Assembly: GCF_014203715.1 (NCBI RefSeq)
Contig: NZ_JACHJP010000011.1
Coordinates: 186,001-250,000 of the forward strand
Reading direction: 5' to 3'
Length of the DNA: 64,000 bases
Source: Streptosporangium saharense
GTDB taxonomy: Bacteria; Actinomycetota; Actinomycetes; Streptosporangiales; Streptosporangiaceae
The stretch's first letter is position 1. Each line of letters opens with the position of its first letter. Positions 54,774 through 63,222 of the stretch are shown here, in pieces. The position numbers and the translations under genes are program-made. Below the pieces are notes generated by a model. That model saw only the letters and a program-made list of their open reading frames with translations. It was not told where the DNA came from and did not search any database.

Positions 54774-55667
54774 CTAGGGAAACTCGCGGGCCGCTTCCAG
54801 GTCGCCGCCGTGGTGTTGCAGCAGGGTGTCCGCCTCGTCGGGGGTGAGGGCGCGTTCGGCCATCAGGATCGCGGGCTTCACCCGCCATCCGGCCGCCTCA
54901 AGCGTGGCGTGGGCCGTCTCCCGGCTCACGCCGGTGAGGTCGGCGACCATCCGGACCGCCCGCTCCGCGAGTTTGGCGTTCGTCACCGGCATCTCCACCA
55001 TGGCGCCGCCGTGGGTGCGGCCGAGCCTGACCATCGTGATCGTGGAGATCATGTTGAGGACCAGCTTCTGCGCGGTTCCCGCCCTGAGCCTGGTCGAGCC
55101 CGCGACCACCTCGGGGCCGACGACCACCTCTATGGGGTGCGACGCGGCCCGGGAGAGCGGGGTGCCCGGGTTGCAGGTCAGCGCGACGGTCAGGGCGCCC
55201 CTGCGGCCCGCCTCGGTGAGCGCGGCCAGGACGAACGGGGCGCCGCCGCCCGCCGAGACGCCGACCACGGCGTCCAGTTCGCCGACCTCTCTGTCCGTGA
55301 TCGCCGCGGTTCCGGCCCGGGTGTCGTCCTCCGCGCCCTCGACGGCGCGGCGCAGCGCGGGTTCGCCGCCCGCGATGACGCCCTGGACCAGTTCGGGGTC
55401 GGTGCCGAAGGTCGGCGGGCACTCGGCGGCGTCCAGTACGGCGAGCCTGCCCGAGGTGCCCGCGCCGACGTAGATCAGGCGGCCTCCGGCCCGCATCCTG
55501 GTGACGATCGCGTCGATCGCCGTGGAGATCGCCGGAATCGCCCCGGCGACCGCGGCGGGCACGGTGGCGTCGGCGGCGTTCATCAGCCGGGCGAGTTCCT
55601 CGCTGGTCAGCCGGTCGATCCGGCCGTAGCGGGGGTCGCGCCGCTCGGTCGCCGGTTCGCCGGTCAC
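54774..55667 (-). CDS. murQ: N-acetylmuramic acid 6-phosphate etherase
   Basis: This 297-residue SIS-fold enzyme cleaves the lactyl ether of MurNAc-6-phosphate to give GlcNAc-6-phosphate in peptidoglycan recycling. Motifs: GRLIYVGAGTSGRLAVLDA, AECPPTFG with the catalytic Glu, GVSAGGGAPFV, and LVLNMISTITMVRLGR. The GTG start overlaps the GNAT stop (GTGA). The kinase opposite could supply its phosphorylated substrate. Confidence 0.96.
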   Translation of the reverse strand: MTGEPATERRDPRYGRIDRLTSEELARLMNAADATVPAAVAGAIPAISTAIDAIVTRMRAGGRLIYVGAGTSGRLAVLDAAECPPTFGTDPELVQGVIAGGEPALRRAVEGAEDDTRAGTAAITDREVGELDAVVGVSAGGGAPFVLAALTEAGRRGALTVALTCNPGTPLSRAASHPIEVVVGPEVVAGSTRLRAGTAQKLVLNMISTITMVRLGRTHGGAMVEMPVTNAKLAERAVRMVADLTGVSRETAHATLEAAGWRVKPAILMAERALTPDEADTLLQHHGGDLEAAREFP

Positions 55668-56533
55668 GAGTGCCCCAGTTTCCTGCGGTAGAGCCAGAAG
55701 ACGCGTTCGGCACGCGCGCCGACCGCCCTTGAGTAGAAGCGCAGCGGCCCGACCCAGGAGATCTGCGCCTCGGTCAGGCCCGAGTCCCGCTGCTCGGCCA
55801 GGCAGCGGCGCAGCAGCACCTGGCCGACGCCGAGCCCTCTCGCCGCCTCGGCCACCCCGGTGGGGCCGAACCAGGCGGGCCTGGTGCCCCACGCGGCGAA
55901 GCCGATGATCTTCCCGTCGCGGGAGGCGTAGTGGCAGCCGCTCGCCTGTTCCGTCTCCCAGGCCCAGTCGCCGCCCCAGTGCGTCTCGACGAAGGCGGCC
56001 ACGGCGCCGATGTCCTTCCGCGTGGCTTTTTGTACGGCGACGCCCACCCTGTCCAGGCGGGCGAGGTCGATCTCGACAGACAGGTCCCCGGTGAGGTCGG
56101 CCGTCATGTTCCAGGCGGTGCCGTACCACTCGTAGCCGAGGCGCTCGGCCAGGCAGGCGGCGGGGGTGTAGCGCACGTCGACGCCTGGCCAGGCGTAGCA
56201 GGGCGGGTTGCCCGCGAACCTCGCCTCGGTGGCGCCCAGGCCGCGCATCCACTCCTCCGCCGCCTCGACCAGCGCCCTGCCCCTGCCCTGTCCCGTGGCC
56301 TCGGGGGTGACGGCCAGCAGGTCGATGTGCCCATGGGGAGCGGCCTGGGCCATCGAGGCGAGCAGCACCCCGGTGAGGTCGTCGGTCACCAGCGCCGTCC
56401 ACCGGCGTTCCCGTGGCGGCCTCAGCAGCCGGGCGACGAGCAGGGGCGCCTCCCGCGTGTCCAGCGTGAGCGCGGCCCGCGCGACCTGGCCGACGGCCAC
56501 CGCGTCCGCCGCGGTCATCTCCCTGATCCTCAC
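55664..56533 (-). CDS. GNAT acetyltransferase, probably two-domain
   Basis: This 289-residue protein has an N-terminal GNAT domain with the acetyl-CoA loop (LLAVTPEATGQGRGRALVEAA, about residue 75) and a second, more diverged GNAT half (FGPTGVAEAARGLGVGQVLL). It is translationally coupled to murQ, so acetylation of an amino sugar or wall fragment is plausible, though unproven. The GTG at 56533 follows GGAGGGG closely; ATG at 56518 is an alternative. Confidence 0.85.
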   Translation of the reverse strand: MRIREMTAADAVAVGQVARAALTLDTREAPLLVARLLRPPRERRWTALVTDDLTGVLLASMAQAAPHGHIDLLAVTPEATGQGRGRALVEAAEEWMRGLGATEARFAGNPPCYAWPGVDVRYTPAACLAERLGYEWYGTAWNMTADLTGDLSVEIDLARLDRVGVAVQKATRKDIGAVAAFVETHWGGDWAWETEQASGCHYASRDGKIIGFAAWGTRPAWFGPTGVAEAARGLGVGQVLLRRCLAEQRDSGLTEAQISWVGPLRFYSRAVGARAERVFWLYRRKLGHS

Positions 56534-56748
56534 CGGCCCCTCCCCCGTCTCGCCCCGCGCCCGTTGAAGTCTTCGAGGCGGGTGACCTGCGTCGATCATA
56601 AGGACCGGCCCTGTCCGGCCATACGGAGAGGTCCGCGCGTTCCTGTCCGGACGCACGAACAACCCTCCGCTCTTCGGTAAACCTGACGAATTCCGCTGAC
56701 CCCGACCTGTCATACCGTCGCGATAACCACGCATCGAAGGGCTGGCTC

Positions 56749-57777
56749 GTGTCCGCTGATCTACATCACCGCGCCGTCGTCGCGGATACCCACAACGACC
56801 TGCTGATGGCGGTCACCGCGCGGCCACCCCACCGGTGGGCCTCCTTCTTCCGCGAACGCTGGCTCCCCCAACTCCACGACGGCGGCGTCAACATCCAGGT
56901 CCTGCCCGTCTTCATCGACGACCGCCACCGCCCAGAAGGCGCCCTGCGCGAAACCCTCCGCATGATCGAATGCGCCCACACCCTCGCCGAAGGCAACCCC
57001 GACCACGTCCACCTCTGCCTCGACGGCCCCCAGATCGACCACACCCTGGCCGAAGGGAAGATCGCCCTCGTCCTGGCGTTGGAAAGCGCCCCCGGCCTCG
57101 ACACCAACGTCGAACTCCTCCCCACCCTGCACCGCCTGGGCGTGCGCATCGCCTCCATCGCCCACTGGGGCCGCACCCCCCTGGCCGACGGCAGCGGCGA
57201 AGACGCCACCGCCAGCCGCCTCACCACCGCAGGCGTCGAAACCCTGCACCAGATGCAACGCCTGGGCATCCTCTTCGACGTCTCCCACCTCAGCGCCACC
57301 GGCGTCGACCACGTGCTGGAACTGACCACCCGCCCCCTCATCGCCACCCACTCCAGCGCCCGCGCCCTGCGCGACCACCACCGCAACCTCCCCGACGACC
57401 ACCTGCGCGCCATCGCCGCCACCGGCGGCCTCATCTGCGTCAACTTCTTCCCCCCCTTCCTGGCCGAGCACCCCGACGACTACACCCTCGACCGCCTCGT
57501 CGACCACATCACCCACATCGCCGGCGTAGCCGGCATCGACCACGTCGGCCTCGGCCCCGACTTCGTCCGCGAAGTCCTCCACGACACCACCCCACCCTGC
57601 TGCGAGGACGCCGCCCCGGAAGGACTCGACGCCACCGCCACCCTCCCCGGGCTGGCAGGACCCGCCGGTCTGCCGCTGGTCACCGAGGCGCTCCTGCGGC
57701 GCGGGCTGTCCGAGGATGACATCCTCAAGATCCTGGGCGGCAACGTGCACCGCCTCCTCCAGAAGGAACTGCGATGA
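56749..57777 (+). CDS. Membrane dipeptidase family (peptidase M19)
   Basis: This 342-residue zinc dipeptidase has the M19 metal ligands in VADTHNDLLM, LALESAPG, DVSHLSATG, IATHSSARAL and GLGPDF. Family members cleave dipeptides including those with a D-residue at the C-terminal side. No signal peptide is visible, so it is likely cytosolic. Codon use is odd: strongly C-ending with many GAA and CCC/CCA codons, unlike flanking genes, which suggests separate origin. The stop overlaps the next start (ATGA). Confidence 0.94.
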   Translation: MSADLHHRAVVADTHNDLLMAVTARPPHRWASFFRERWLPQLHDGGVNIQVLPVFIDDRHRPEGALRETLRMIECAHTLAEGNPDHVHLCLDGPQIDHTLAEGKIALVLALESAPGLDTNVELLPTLHRLGVRIASIAHWGRTPLADGSGEDATASRLTTAGVETLHQMQRLGILFDVSHLSATGVDHVLELTTRPLIATHSSARALRDHHRNLPDDHLRAIAATGGLICVNFFPPFLAEHPDDYTLDRLVDHITHIAGVAGIDHVGLGPDFVREVLHDTTPPCCEDAAPEGLDATATLPGLAGPAGLPLVTEALLRRGLSEDDILKILGGNVHRLLQKELR

Positions 57778-58553
57778 CCGGGGTCAGGATCCGCGAGCTG
57801 CACCGCATCGAGGAGCTGGCGGAGGTCTACCGGCTGCTCGGCGAGATCTGGCGGGCCGAGCCGGGCAGCGCGCCGATCAGCGTCGAGCTGATGCGGGCGC
57901 TGTCGCACGCGGGCAACTACCTCACCGGGGCCTACCTGGACGGGCGCATGGTCGGGGCCTCCGTCGGCTTCCTGGCCGCCCCCGTCGGGCGGGCGCTGCA
58001 CTCCCACATCACCGGGACGACCGTGGCCAACGGTGTCGGCTTCGCCCTCAAGCGGCACCAGCGCGCCTGGGCCCTGGAGCGTGGCCTGGACACCGTGACG
58101 TGGACCTACGACCCCCTCGTGCGCCGCAACGCCCACTTCAACCTGGCCAAGCTCGGCGCCTTCCCCACCGAGTACCTGCCGTCCTTCTACGGCGTCATGG
58201 GGGACGCGATCAACGCCGGGGACGAGTCGGACCGTGTCCTGGCGACGTGGCCGTTGACCGCCCCGCATGTCGCCGCCGCCGCGGCGGGCGCGCCGTACCT
58301 CGTGGACGTCCCCGCGGACGCCGTGGTCGGGCTGCGCGACCGGGACGGGCTGCCGGTGCCGGGCCGTACGGACGGGAAGGTCGTGCTGATCGACCTGCCC
58401 GCCGACATCGAGGGCCTGCGCCGTACCGACCCGGGGGCGGCGCGCGCCTGGCGGCAGGCGCTGCGCGAGGTCCTCGGCGGCCTGATGGCGCGGGACGCCC
58501 GGGTCGTCGGCTTCCACCGCAAGAGCAGTTACGTCGTCCAGCTTCCCGACTGA
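57774..58553 (+). CDS. COG3375-like GNAT acyltransferase
   Basis: This 259-residue protein has VRIRELHRIEELAEVYRLLGEIW, GASVGFLAAPVGRALHSHI, and WTYDPLVRRNAHFNLAKLGA, which match the COG3375 predicted acyltransferase group. Such genes often accompany N-acylamino acid racemase/OSBS genes, as here. A D-amino acid N-succinyltransferase role is inferred from that pairing. It is translationally coupled to the M19 dipeptidase. Confidence 0.85.
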   Translation: MTGVRIRELHRIEELAEVYRLLGEIWRAEPGSAPISVELMRALSHAGNYLTGAYLDGRMVGASVGFLAAPVGRALHSHITGTTVANGVGFALKRHQRAWALERGLDTVTWTYDPLVRRNAHFNLAKLGAFPTEYLPSFYGVMGDAINAGDESDRVLATWPLTAPHVAAAAAGAPYLVDVPADAVVGLRDRDGLPVPGRTDGKVVLIDLPADIEGLRRTDPGAARAWRQALREVLGGLMARDARVVGFHRKSSYVVQLPD

Positions 58554-58578
58554 CCTCGCAGGCACCGCAAAGGACACC

Positions 58579-59694
58579 ATGAAGATCACCGGAATCGAAC
58601 TCCGCCGCATCACGATGCCCCTCATCGCCCCGTTCCGTACTTCCTTCGGCACCGAGCACCACCGCGACACCCTCCTGGTGCGGGCCGTGACGCCGGACAC
58701 CGAGGGCTGGGGCGAGTGCGCCGCCATGACCGCCCCGCTCTACTCCCCCGAGTACACCGAGACGGCCATCGACGTGCTGCGCCGCTATCTCGTCCCCGCG
58801 CTGTCGCCCCACCTGGCCCAGGCGCCCTTCGACATCAACGCCGTCAACCGCGCCCTGCGCCGCTACCGGGGCCACCAGATGGCCAAGTCCGCCCTGGAGA
58901 CGGCCCTGCTCGACGCCGGGCTGCGCACCACGGGGCAGTCCCTGGGCTCCTATCTCGGCGCCGCCGTCCCGGCCGTCCCCTGCGGCGTCTCCATCGGGAT
59001 CATGGACTCCGTCCCGGCCCTGCTCGACGCCGTGGACGACTACGTCAACCAGGGCTACCGGCGCATCAAGCTCAAGATCGAGCCCGGCTGGGACGTGGCC
59101 CCCGTCCGCGCCGTCAGGGAGCGCTTCGGCCCCGACCTGCTGCTGCAGGCCGACGCCAACGCCGCCTACACCCTCGCCGACGCGCCCCACCTGGCCAAGC
59201 TCGACCCCTTCGACCTGCTGCTGATCGAGCAGCCCCTGGCCGACGACGACCTGGTCCAGCACGCCCAGCTCGCCAGGCGGCTGAGCACCCCCGTCTGTCT
59301 CGACGAGTCCATCCACTCCGCCGAGCACGCCGCCGCCGCCATCACCCTGGGGTCGTGCTCCATCATCAACATCAAGCCGGGCCGGGTCGGCGGTTATCTG
59401 GAGGCCAGGCGCATCCACGACCTCGCCCGCGCCCACGGGGTGGCCGTCTGGTGCGGCGGCATGCTTGAAACCGGGATCGGCCGGGCCGCCAACCTCGCCC
59501 TGGCCGCGCTGCCCGGCTTCACGCTGCCCGGCGACACCTCGGCGTCGAGCCGCTACTACACCACCGACATCACGGCCCCGTTCGTGCTCCAGGACGGTTA
59601 CCTGCCCGTGCCGACCGGGCCCGGCATCGGCGTCGAACCCATCATGGAGCTGCTCGACGAGGTCACGGTCTCCACCGAGTGGATCCCGCTCTGA
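58579..59694 (+). CDS. N-succinylamino acid racemase / o-succinylbenzoate synthase-type enolase-superfamily enzyme
   Basis: This 371-residue enzyme has the MLE-subgroup catalytic set: RIKLKIEPGWD (KxK), LLQADANAAY, LLIEQPLADDD, VCLDESIH and SIINIKPGRVGGY. It matches the OSBS/NSAR family where one protein may do both reactions. The context (dipeptidase and COG3375-like acyltransferase, no men genes) favours racemisation of N-succinylamino acids over menaquinone synthesis. It converges directly on efeB: the two stop codons abut (TGATCA). Confidence 0.92.
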   Translation: MKITGIELRRITMPLIAPFRTSFGTEHHRDTLLVRAVTPDTEGWGECAAMTAPLYSPEYTETAIDVLRRYLVPALSPHLAQAPFDINAVNRALRRYRGHQMAKSALETALLDAGLRTTGQSLGSYLGAAVPAVPCGVSIGIMDSVPALLDAVDDYVNQGYRRIKLKIEPGWDVAPVRAVRERFGPDLLLQADANAAYTLADAPHLAKLDPFDLLLIEQPLADDDLVQHAQLARRLSTPVCLDESIHSAEHAAAAITLGSCSIINIKPGRVGGYLEARRIHDLARAHGVAVWCGGMLETGIGRAANLALAALPGFTLPGDTSASSRYYTTDITAPFVLQDGYLPVPTGPGIGVEPIMELLDEVTVSTEWIPL

Positions 59695-60954
59695 TCAGGT
59701 GAGCAGTGCCCTGCCCCAGTAGTCCCCGGCGTCGCGAACCCCGCCGGGGCAGGCGAACAGGCCGCTCGACACGTGCTTGATGTACTCGTTGAGCGCGTCG
59801 TTCCTGGCCAGGGAGAGCTGGACCGGGACGAACTGGCGCCGTGGGTCACGCTGGTAGGCCATGAAGAACAGGCCCGCGTCCAGGCGGCCGAGACCGTCGG
59901 AACCGTCCACGTAGTTGTAGCCCCTGCGCAGCAGGTGGGCGTTGCCGTTGTTGCTGGGATGGGCCAGCCGCACATGGGCGTCGGCCTTGATGAGCGGCTG
60001 GCCCGTGGCGTCCTTGGCGGCGAAGTCGAGCGGGTCGAACTCGGCCTTCCTCCCCAGCGGGGCGCCCTCGCCCTTGTCGCGGCCGAAGATCTGCTGCTGC
60101 TCGTCGAGCGGGGCCCGGTCCCAGGTCTCGACCATCATCCTGATCTTCCTGGTGACCAGGTAGCTGCCGCCCGTCATCCAGTCCTGGCCGTCGCCGGGGG
60201 CGACCCACAGTTGCTCGGCGAGCAGCGCCTCGTCCTCAAGCTTGAGGTTGTTCGTGCCGTCCTTGAAGCCCATCAGGTTGCGCGGGGTGGCCTGGGCGCG
60301 CGAGGTCGAGGAGGTACGGCCGAAGCCGAGCTGGGACCAGCGCACCGAGACCCGCCCGAACCCGATCCGTGCCAGGTTGCGTACGGCGTGCACGGCGACC
60401 TGGGGGTCGTGCGCGCACGCCTGGACGCAGATGTCACCACCGGAGATCTCCGGGAGCAGGGCGTCGCCGGGGAACTTCGGCAGCGGCGCCAGGGCGGCGG
60501 GCCTGCGGCTCGCCAGGCCGAACCTGTCGTCGAACAGCGAGGCGCCGAAGCCGACCGTCAGGGTGAGCCCCGAGGCGGGCAGCCCGAGCGCCTCGCCCGT
60601 GTCGTCGGGCGGGGCCTCGGGCAGGCCGCCGACCGCGCCGAAGGTGCCCGCCTCCTTGCCCTGGGTCATCCGGGCCGCGGCCGCCGTCCACTCCTGCATC
60701 AGCTCGTCGAGCTCGGCCTTCTTGTCGGTGATGACGTCGAAGGAGACGAAGTGCAGCCGGTCCTGGGCGGGGGTGATGATGCCCGCCTGGTGCTCGCCGT
60801 AGAAGGGCACCGCGCCACCGGCGGCGGCGACGTGGGCGGCGGTCGGGGCGTGCTCCTCCTCGCCCGCGCGCAGCGCGATCACGCCCGCCCCGGCCGCCGC
60901 GACCCCCGCGGCGCCCAGGCCGAACAGCTTCCTGCGGCTGATCCGCTCACTCAT
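59695..60954 (-). CDS. efeB: Deferrochelatase/peroxidase EfeB
   Basis: This 419-residue DyP-type heme peroxidase has a twin-arginine signal (RISRRKLFGLGAAGVAAAG), the GFKDGT motif in place of GxxDG, and the heme-ligand region DAHVRLAHPSNN. EfeB acts outside the membrane in ferrous iron uptake with EfeU and EfeO, or recovers iron from heme. It is the last gene of the efeUOB operon. Confidence 0.96.
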   Translation of the reverse strand: MSERISRRKLFGLGAAGVAAAGAGVIALRAGEEEHAPTAAHVAAAGGAVPFYGEHQAGIITPAQDRLHFVSFDVITDKKAELDELMQEWTAAAARMTQGKEAGTFGAVGGLPEAPPDDTGEALGLPASGLTLTVGFGASLFDDRFGLASRRPAALAPLPKFPGDALLPEISGGDICVQACAHDPQVAVHAVRNLARIGFGRVSVRWSQLGFGRTSSTSRAQATPRNLMGFKDGTNNLKLEDEALLAEQLWVAPGDGQDWMTGGSYLVTRKIRMMVETWDRAPLDEQQQIFGRDKGEGAPLGRKAEFDPLDFAAKDATGQPLIKADAHVRLAHPSNNGNAHLLRRGYNYVDGSDGLGRLDAGLFFMAYQRDPRRQFVPVQLSLARNDALNEYIKHVSSGLFACPGGVRDAGDYWGRALLT

Positions 60955-60993
60955 GCCTTCTCCGTTCCGTACGGCCCGCGCCGCTGGCCCCGG

Positions 60994-62136
60994 CTACTTC
61001 GCCACGATCGCGGCGATCTTGCTGATCGGCTCGGACAGCGCGTTGATCGAGTCTGACAGCTTCTTCAGCTCGTCCTTGGTCAGCTCGTTGTGGAGCTTCC
61101 AGCCGTCACCGGCGCGGTGCGTGCCGAGCTCCGCCTCGGTCGCGGCGAACCTCTCGTCCAGCGTCTTGACCAGGTCGGGGGCCCGCTCCTCAAGCACCGG
61201 CCTGAGCGCCTGGACGGCCGCCTTCGAGCCCTGGAGGTTGGCGTCGAAGTCCCACAGGTCGGTGTGCGAGTAACGGTCCTCCTCACCGGTGATCTTTCCT
61301 GAGGCCACCTCGTCCAGCAAGCCCTTGGCGCCGTTGCCCAGCAGCACCGGGGAGATCTCGGCGCCGTTGGCCTTCTCCACGATGGTCTTGATGTCGGTCA
61401 TCAACTTGTCGGCGATGGGGCCGTCCTTGCCGATGTCCTTGGTGACCCAGAGGTCCTTCTCGATCTTGTGGAAGCCGGTCCACTTCTCGCCCTCGGCGAG
61501 GTCGTTCTCGCGGGCGTCGATGGCCGGGTCGAGGTCGCCGAAGATCTCCGCGACCGGCTCGATCCGCTCCCAGTAGGTCCGCGCGACCGGGAAGAGCGCC
61601 TTGGCCTTGTCGATGTCGCCCGCCTTGACCGCGTCCACGAACTCCTGGGTTTTGGTCAGCAGGGCGTCGCTCTGGGTCTTGACGTAGCGCTTGTAGCCCG
61701 CCGTCGCCTCGGCCAGCTTGGCGTCGTCGCTGAGCGGCTTGTGCTCGCCGGTCACCTTCAGCGGGCCCCTGATGCCCTTGCCGGTCATGCCCGGCTTGCA
61801 GGCCGTCTCGTAGGCGCCCGCGGGCAGCTCGACGATCACCTCGCGGGTCAGGCCGGGCACGATGTTCTCCACCTCGCCCATCACCCGGTCGCCGGGGGCG
61901 TAGACGTAGAACTCGGTGACCTTGCTGCCGCCGTTGGTGATGGTGAAGGTCGAGGTGCCCGCGGCGACCTCGGTGGTCGCGACCTTGCACTCGGTGTCGC
62001 TGGCGGCGACGGTGATGGGACCGCCCGCCGAGTTGCCGGCCGCCTGCGGGCTCGCGGCGGGGGTGGCGCCCCCCGAGCAGGCGGTCAGGCTCGCCAGGGC
62101 GAGGGATCCGAGGACGACGACGATGGGAGTACGCAT
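60994..62136 (-). CDS. efeO: Iron uptake lipoprotein EfeO
   Basis: This protein of about 380 residues has a lipoprotein signal ending in LTAC, an N-terminal cupredoxin-like domain (about 40-140) and a C-terminal M75/imelysin domain with GFHKIEKDLW. EfeO binds iron outside the membrane and passes it to EfeU. ATG at 62136 has CAGGG upstream; ATG at 62154 overlaps the efeU stop (ATGA) and is equally possible. Confidence 0.95.
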   Translation of the reverse strand: MRTPIVVVLGSLALASLTACSGGATPAASPQAAGNSAGGPITVAASDTECKVATTEVAAGTSTFTITNGGSKVTEFYVYAPGDRVMGEVENIVPGLTREVIVELPAGAYETACKPGMTGKGIRGPLKVTGEHKPLSDDAKLAEATAGYKRYVKTQSDALLTKTQEFVDAVKAGDIDKAKALFPVARTYWERIEPVAEIFGDLDPAIDARENDLAEGEKWTGFHKIEKDLWVTKDIGKDGPIADKLMTDIKTIVEKANGAEISPVLLGNGAKGLLDEVASGKITGEEDRYSHTDLWDFDANLQGSKAAVQALRPVLEERAPDLVKTLDERFAATEAELGTHRAGDGWKLHNELTKDELKKLSDSINALSEPISKIAAIVAK

Positions 62137-62150
62137 GTTGAACCCTGGTT

Positions 62151-63002
62151 TCATGCCGCGGAGCGCGGGTCGGAGACGGAGACGGGAGAGGTGGGGGCGG
62201 GCCGCCTGCGCTGGGGTCGCAGGAAGAGGATGAGGGTGGGGACGACGTACAGGAGCCAGGCGGCGGTCTCCAGCACGCTCGGCTGCGGGGTGATGTTGAA
62301 CATTCCGGCCATCAGCGCGCCGTACCACGAGTCGGCGGGCATGACGGAGCTGATGTCGAAGGCGTAGTTGGACAGGCCGGGCAGGACGTTCGCCTCCTGC
62401 AGGTCGTGCACGCCGTACTTGAAGATGCCGGCCGCGACCAGGATCAGCAGCAGGCCGGTCCAGGTGAAGAAGACGGTCAGGTTGATCCGCAGCGCGCTGC
62501 GGTACAGGCCCCAGCCGAGCACGACCGCGGTGAGGATGCCCAGGGTGATGCCGATCAGCGGGGTCGCCGAGGTCGTCGCGCCCTGCACGGAGGCGAAGAA
62601 CAGCAGGGCCGTCTCCAGCCCCTCGCGCGCCACGGCCAGGAAGGCCATGACCACCACGGCGCCCGTGCCGACCTGGATGGCCTCGTCGAGCCTGGCCCGC
62701 AGTTCCCCGGAGAGGGAGCGGGAGGCGCGGCGCATCCAGAAGATCATCCAGGTGACGAAGACGGTCGCCAGCAGCGAGGTGACGGCGTCGAACAGCTCCT
62801 GCTGGCCGTGGCTGAGGTGCGCCGCGGTGAAGGTGAGCAGGGCACCGAACCCGATGGACAGCGCGACGGCCGCGCCGACGCCCGCCCAGACCTGGGGGAG
62901 CCGGTTCTTCCGGTCGCTCTTGACGAGGAAGGCGACGAGGACGGAGACGACGAGGGTCGCCTCCAGGCCCTCTCGCAGTCCGATGAGGTAGCTGGCGAAC
63001 AC
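62151..63002 (-). CDS. efeU: FTR1-family iron permease EfeU
   Basis: This 283-residue membrane protein has the two RExxE iron-binding motifs of FTR1 permeases (GLREGLEATLVV near residue 10 and AREGLETALLF near 128) and about seven membrane helices. It imports iron. The start is GTG. It is the first gene of efeUOB, and an iron-regulator-like box lies 21 bp upstream of it. Confidence 0.95.
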   Translation of the reverse strand: MFASYLIGLREGLEATLVVSVLVAFLVKSDRKNRLPQVWAGVGAAVALSIGFGALLTFTAAHLSHGQQELFDAVTSLLATVFVTWMIFWMRRASRSLSGELRARLDEAIQVGTGAVVVMAFLAVAREGLETALLFFASVQGATTSATPLIGITLGILTAVVLGWGLYRSALRINLTVFFTWTGLLLILVAAGIFKYGVHDLQEANVLPGLSNYAFDISSVMPADSWYGALMAGMFNITPQPSVLETAAWLLYVVPTLILFLRPQRRRPAPTSPVSVSDPRSAA

Positions 63003-63022
63003 CTGGACTCCCGGAGAACTAC

Positions 63023-63036
63023 TTAGGCATACCTAA
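63023..63036 (-). promoter_or_regulatory. IdeR/DtxR-like iron box upstream of efeU
   Basis: TTAGGCATACCTAA is an inverted repeat matching the TTAGG...CCTAA arms of IdeR/DtxR sites, followed by another TTAGG at 63039. Located just upstream of efeU, it would repress the operon when iron is plentiful. It also lies in the shared region before the plus-strand gene at 63223. Confidence 0.7.
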
Positions 63037-63222
63037 TTTAGGGCAGGGCAACCTTACTCTCCACCCGAGGATGCTCCTTTTCCACCCCGGGGTCGAGTTC
63101 TCCCAGGCGATAACCCGGTTCACACGGGTTCACCCCCGGCTCATGGTCCACTTTCCGAAATTGGCACTGTCCTTCGTCCGGTACGGCCAGCACCCTGGAG
63201 ACCCGAGGAAGGGAGGGCGCCC

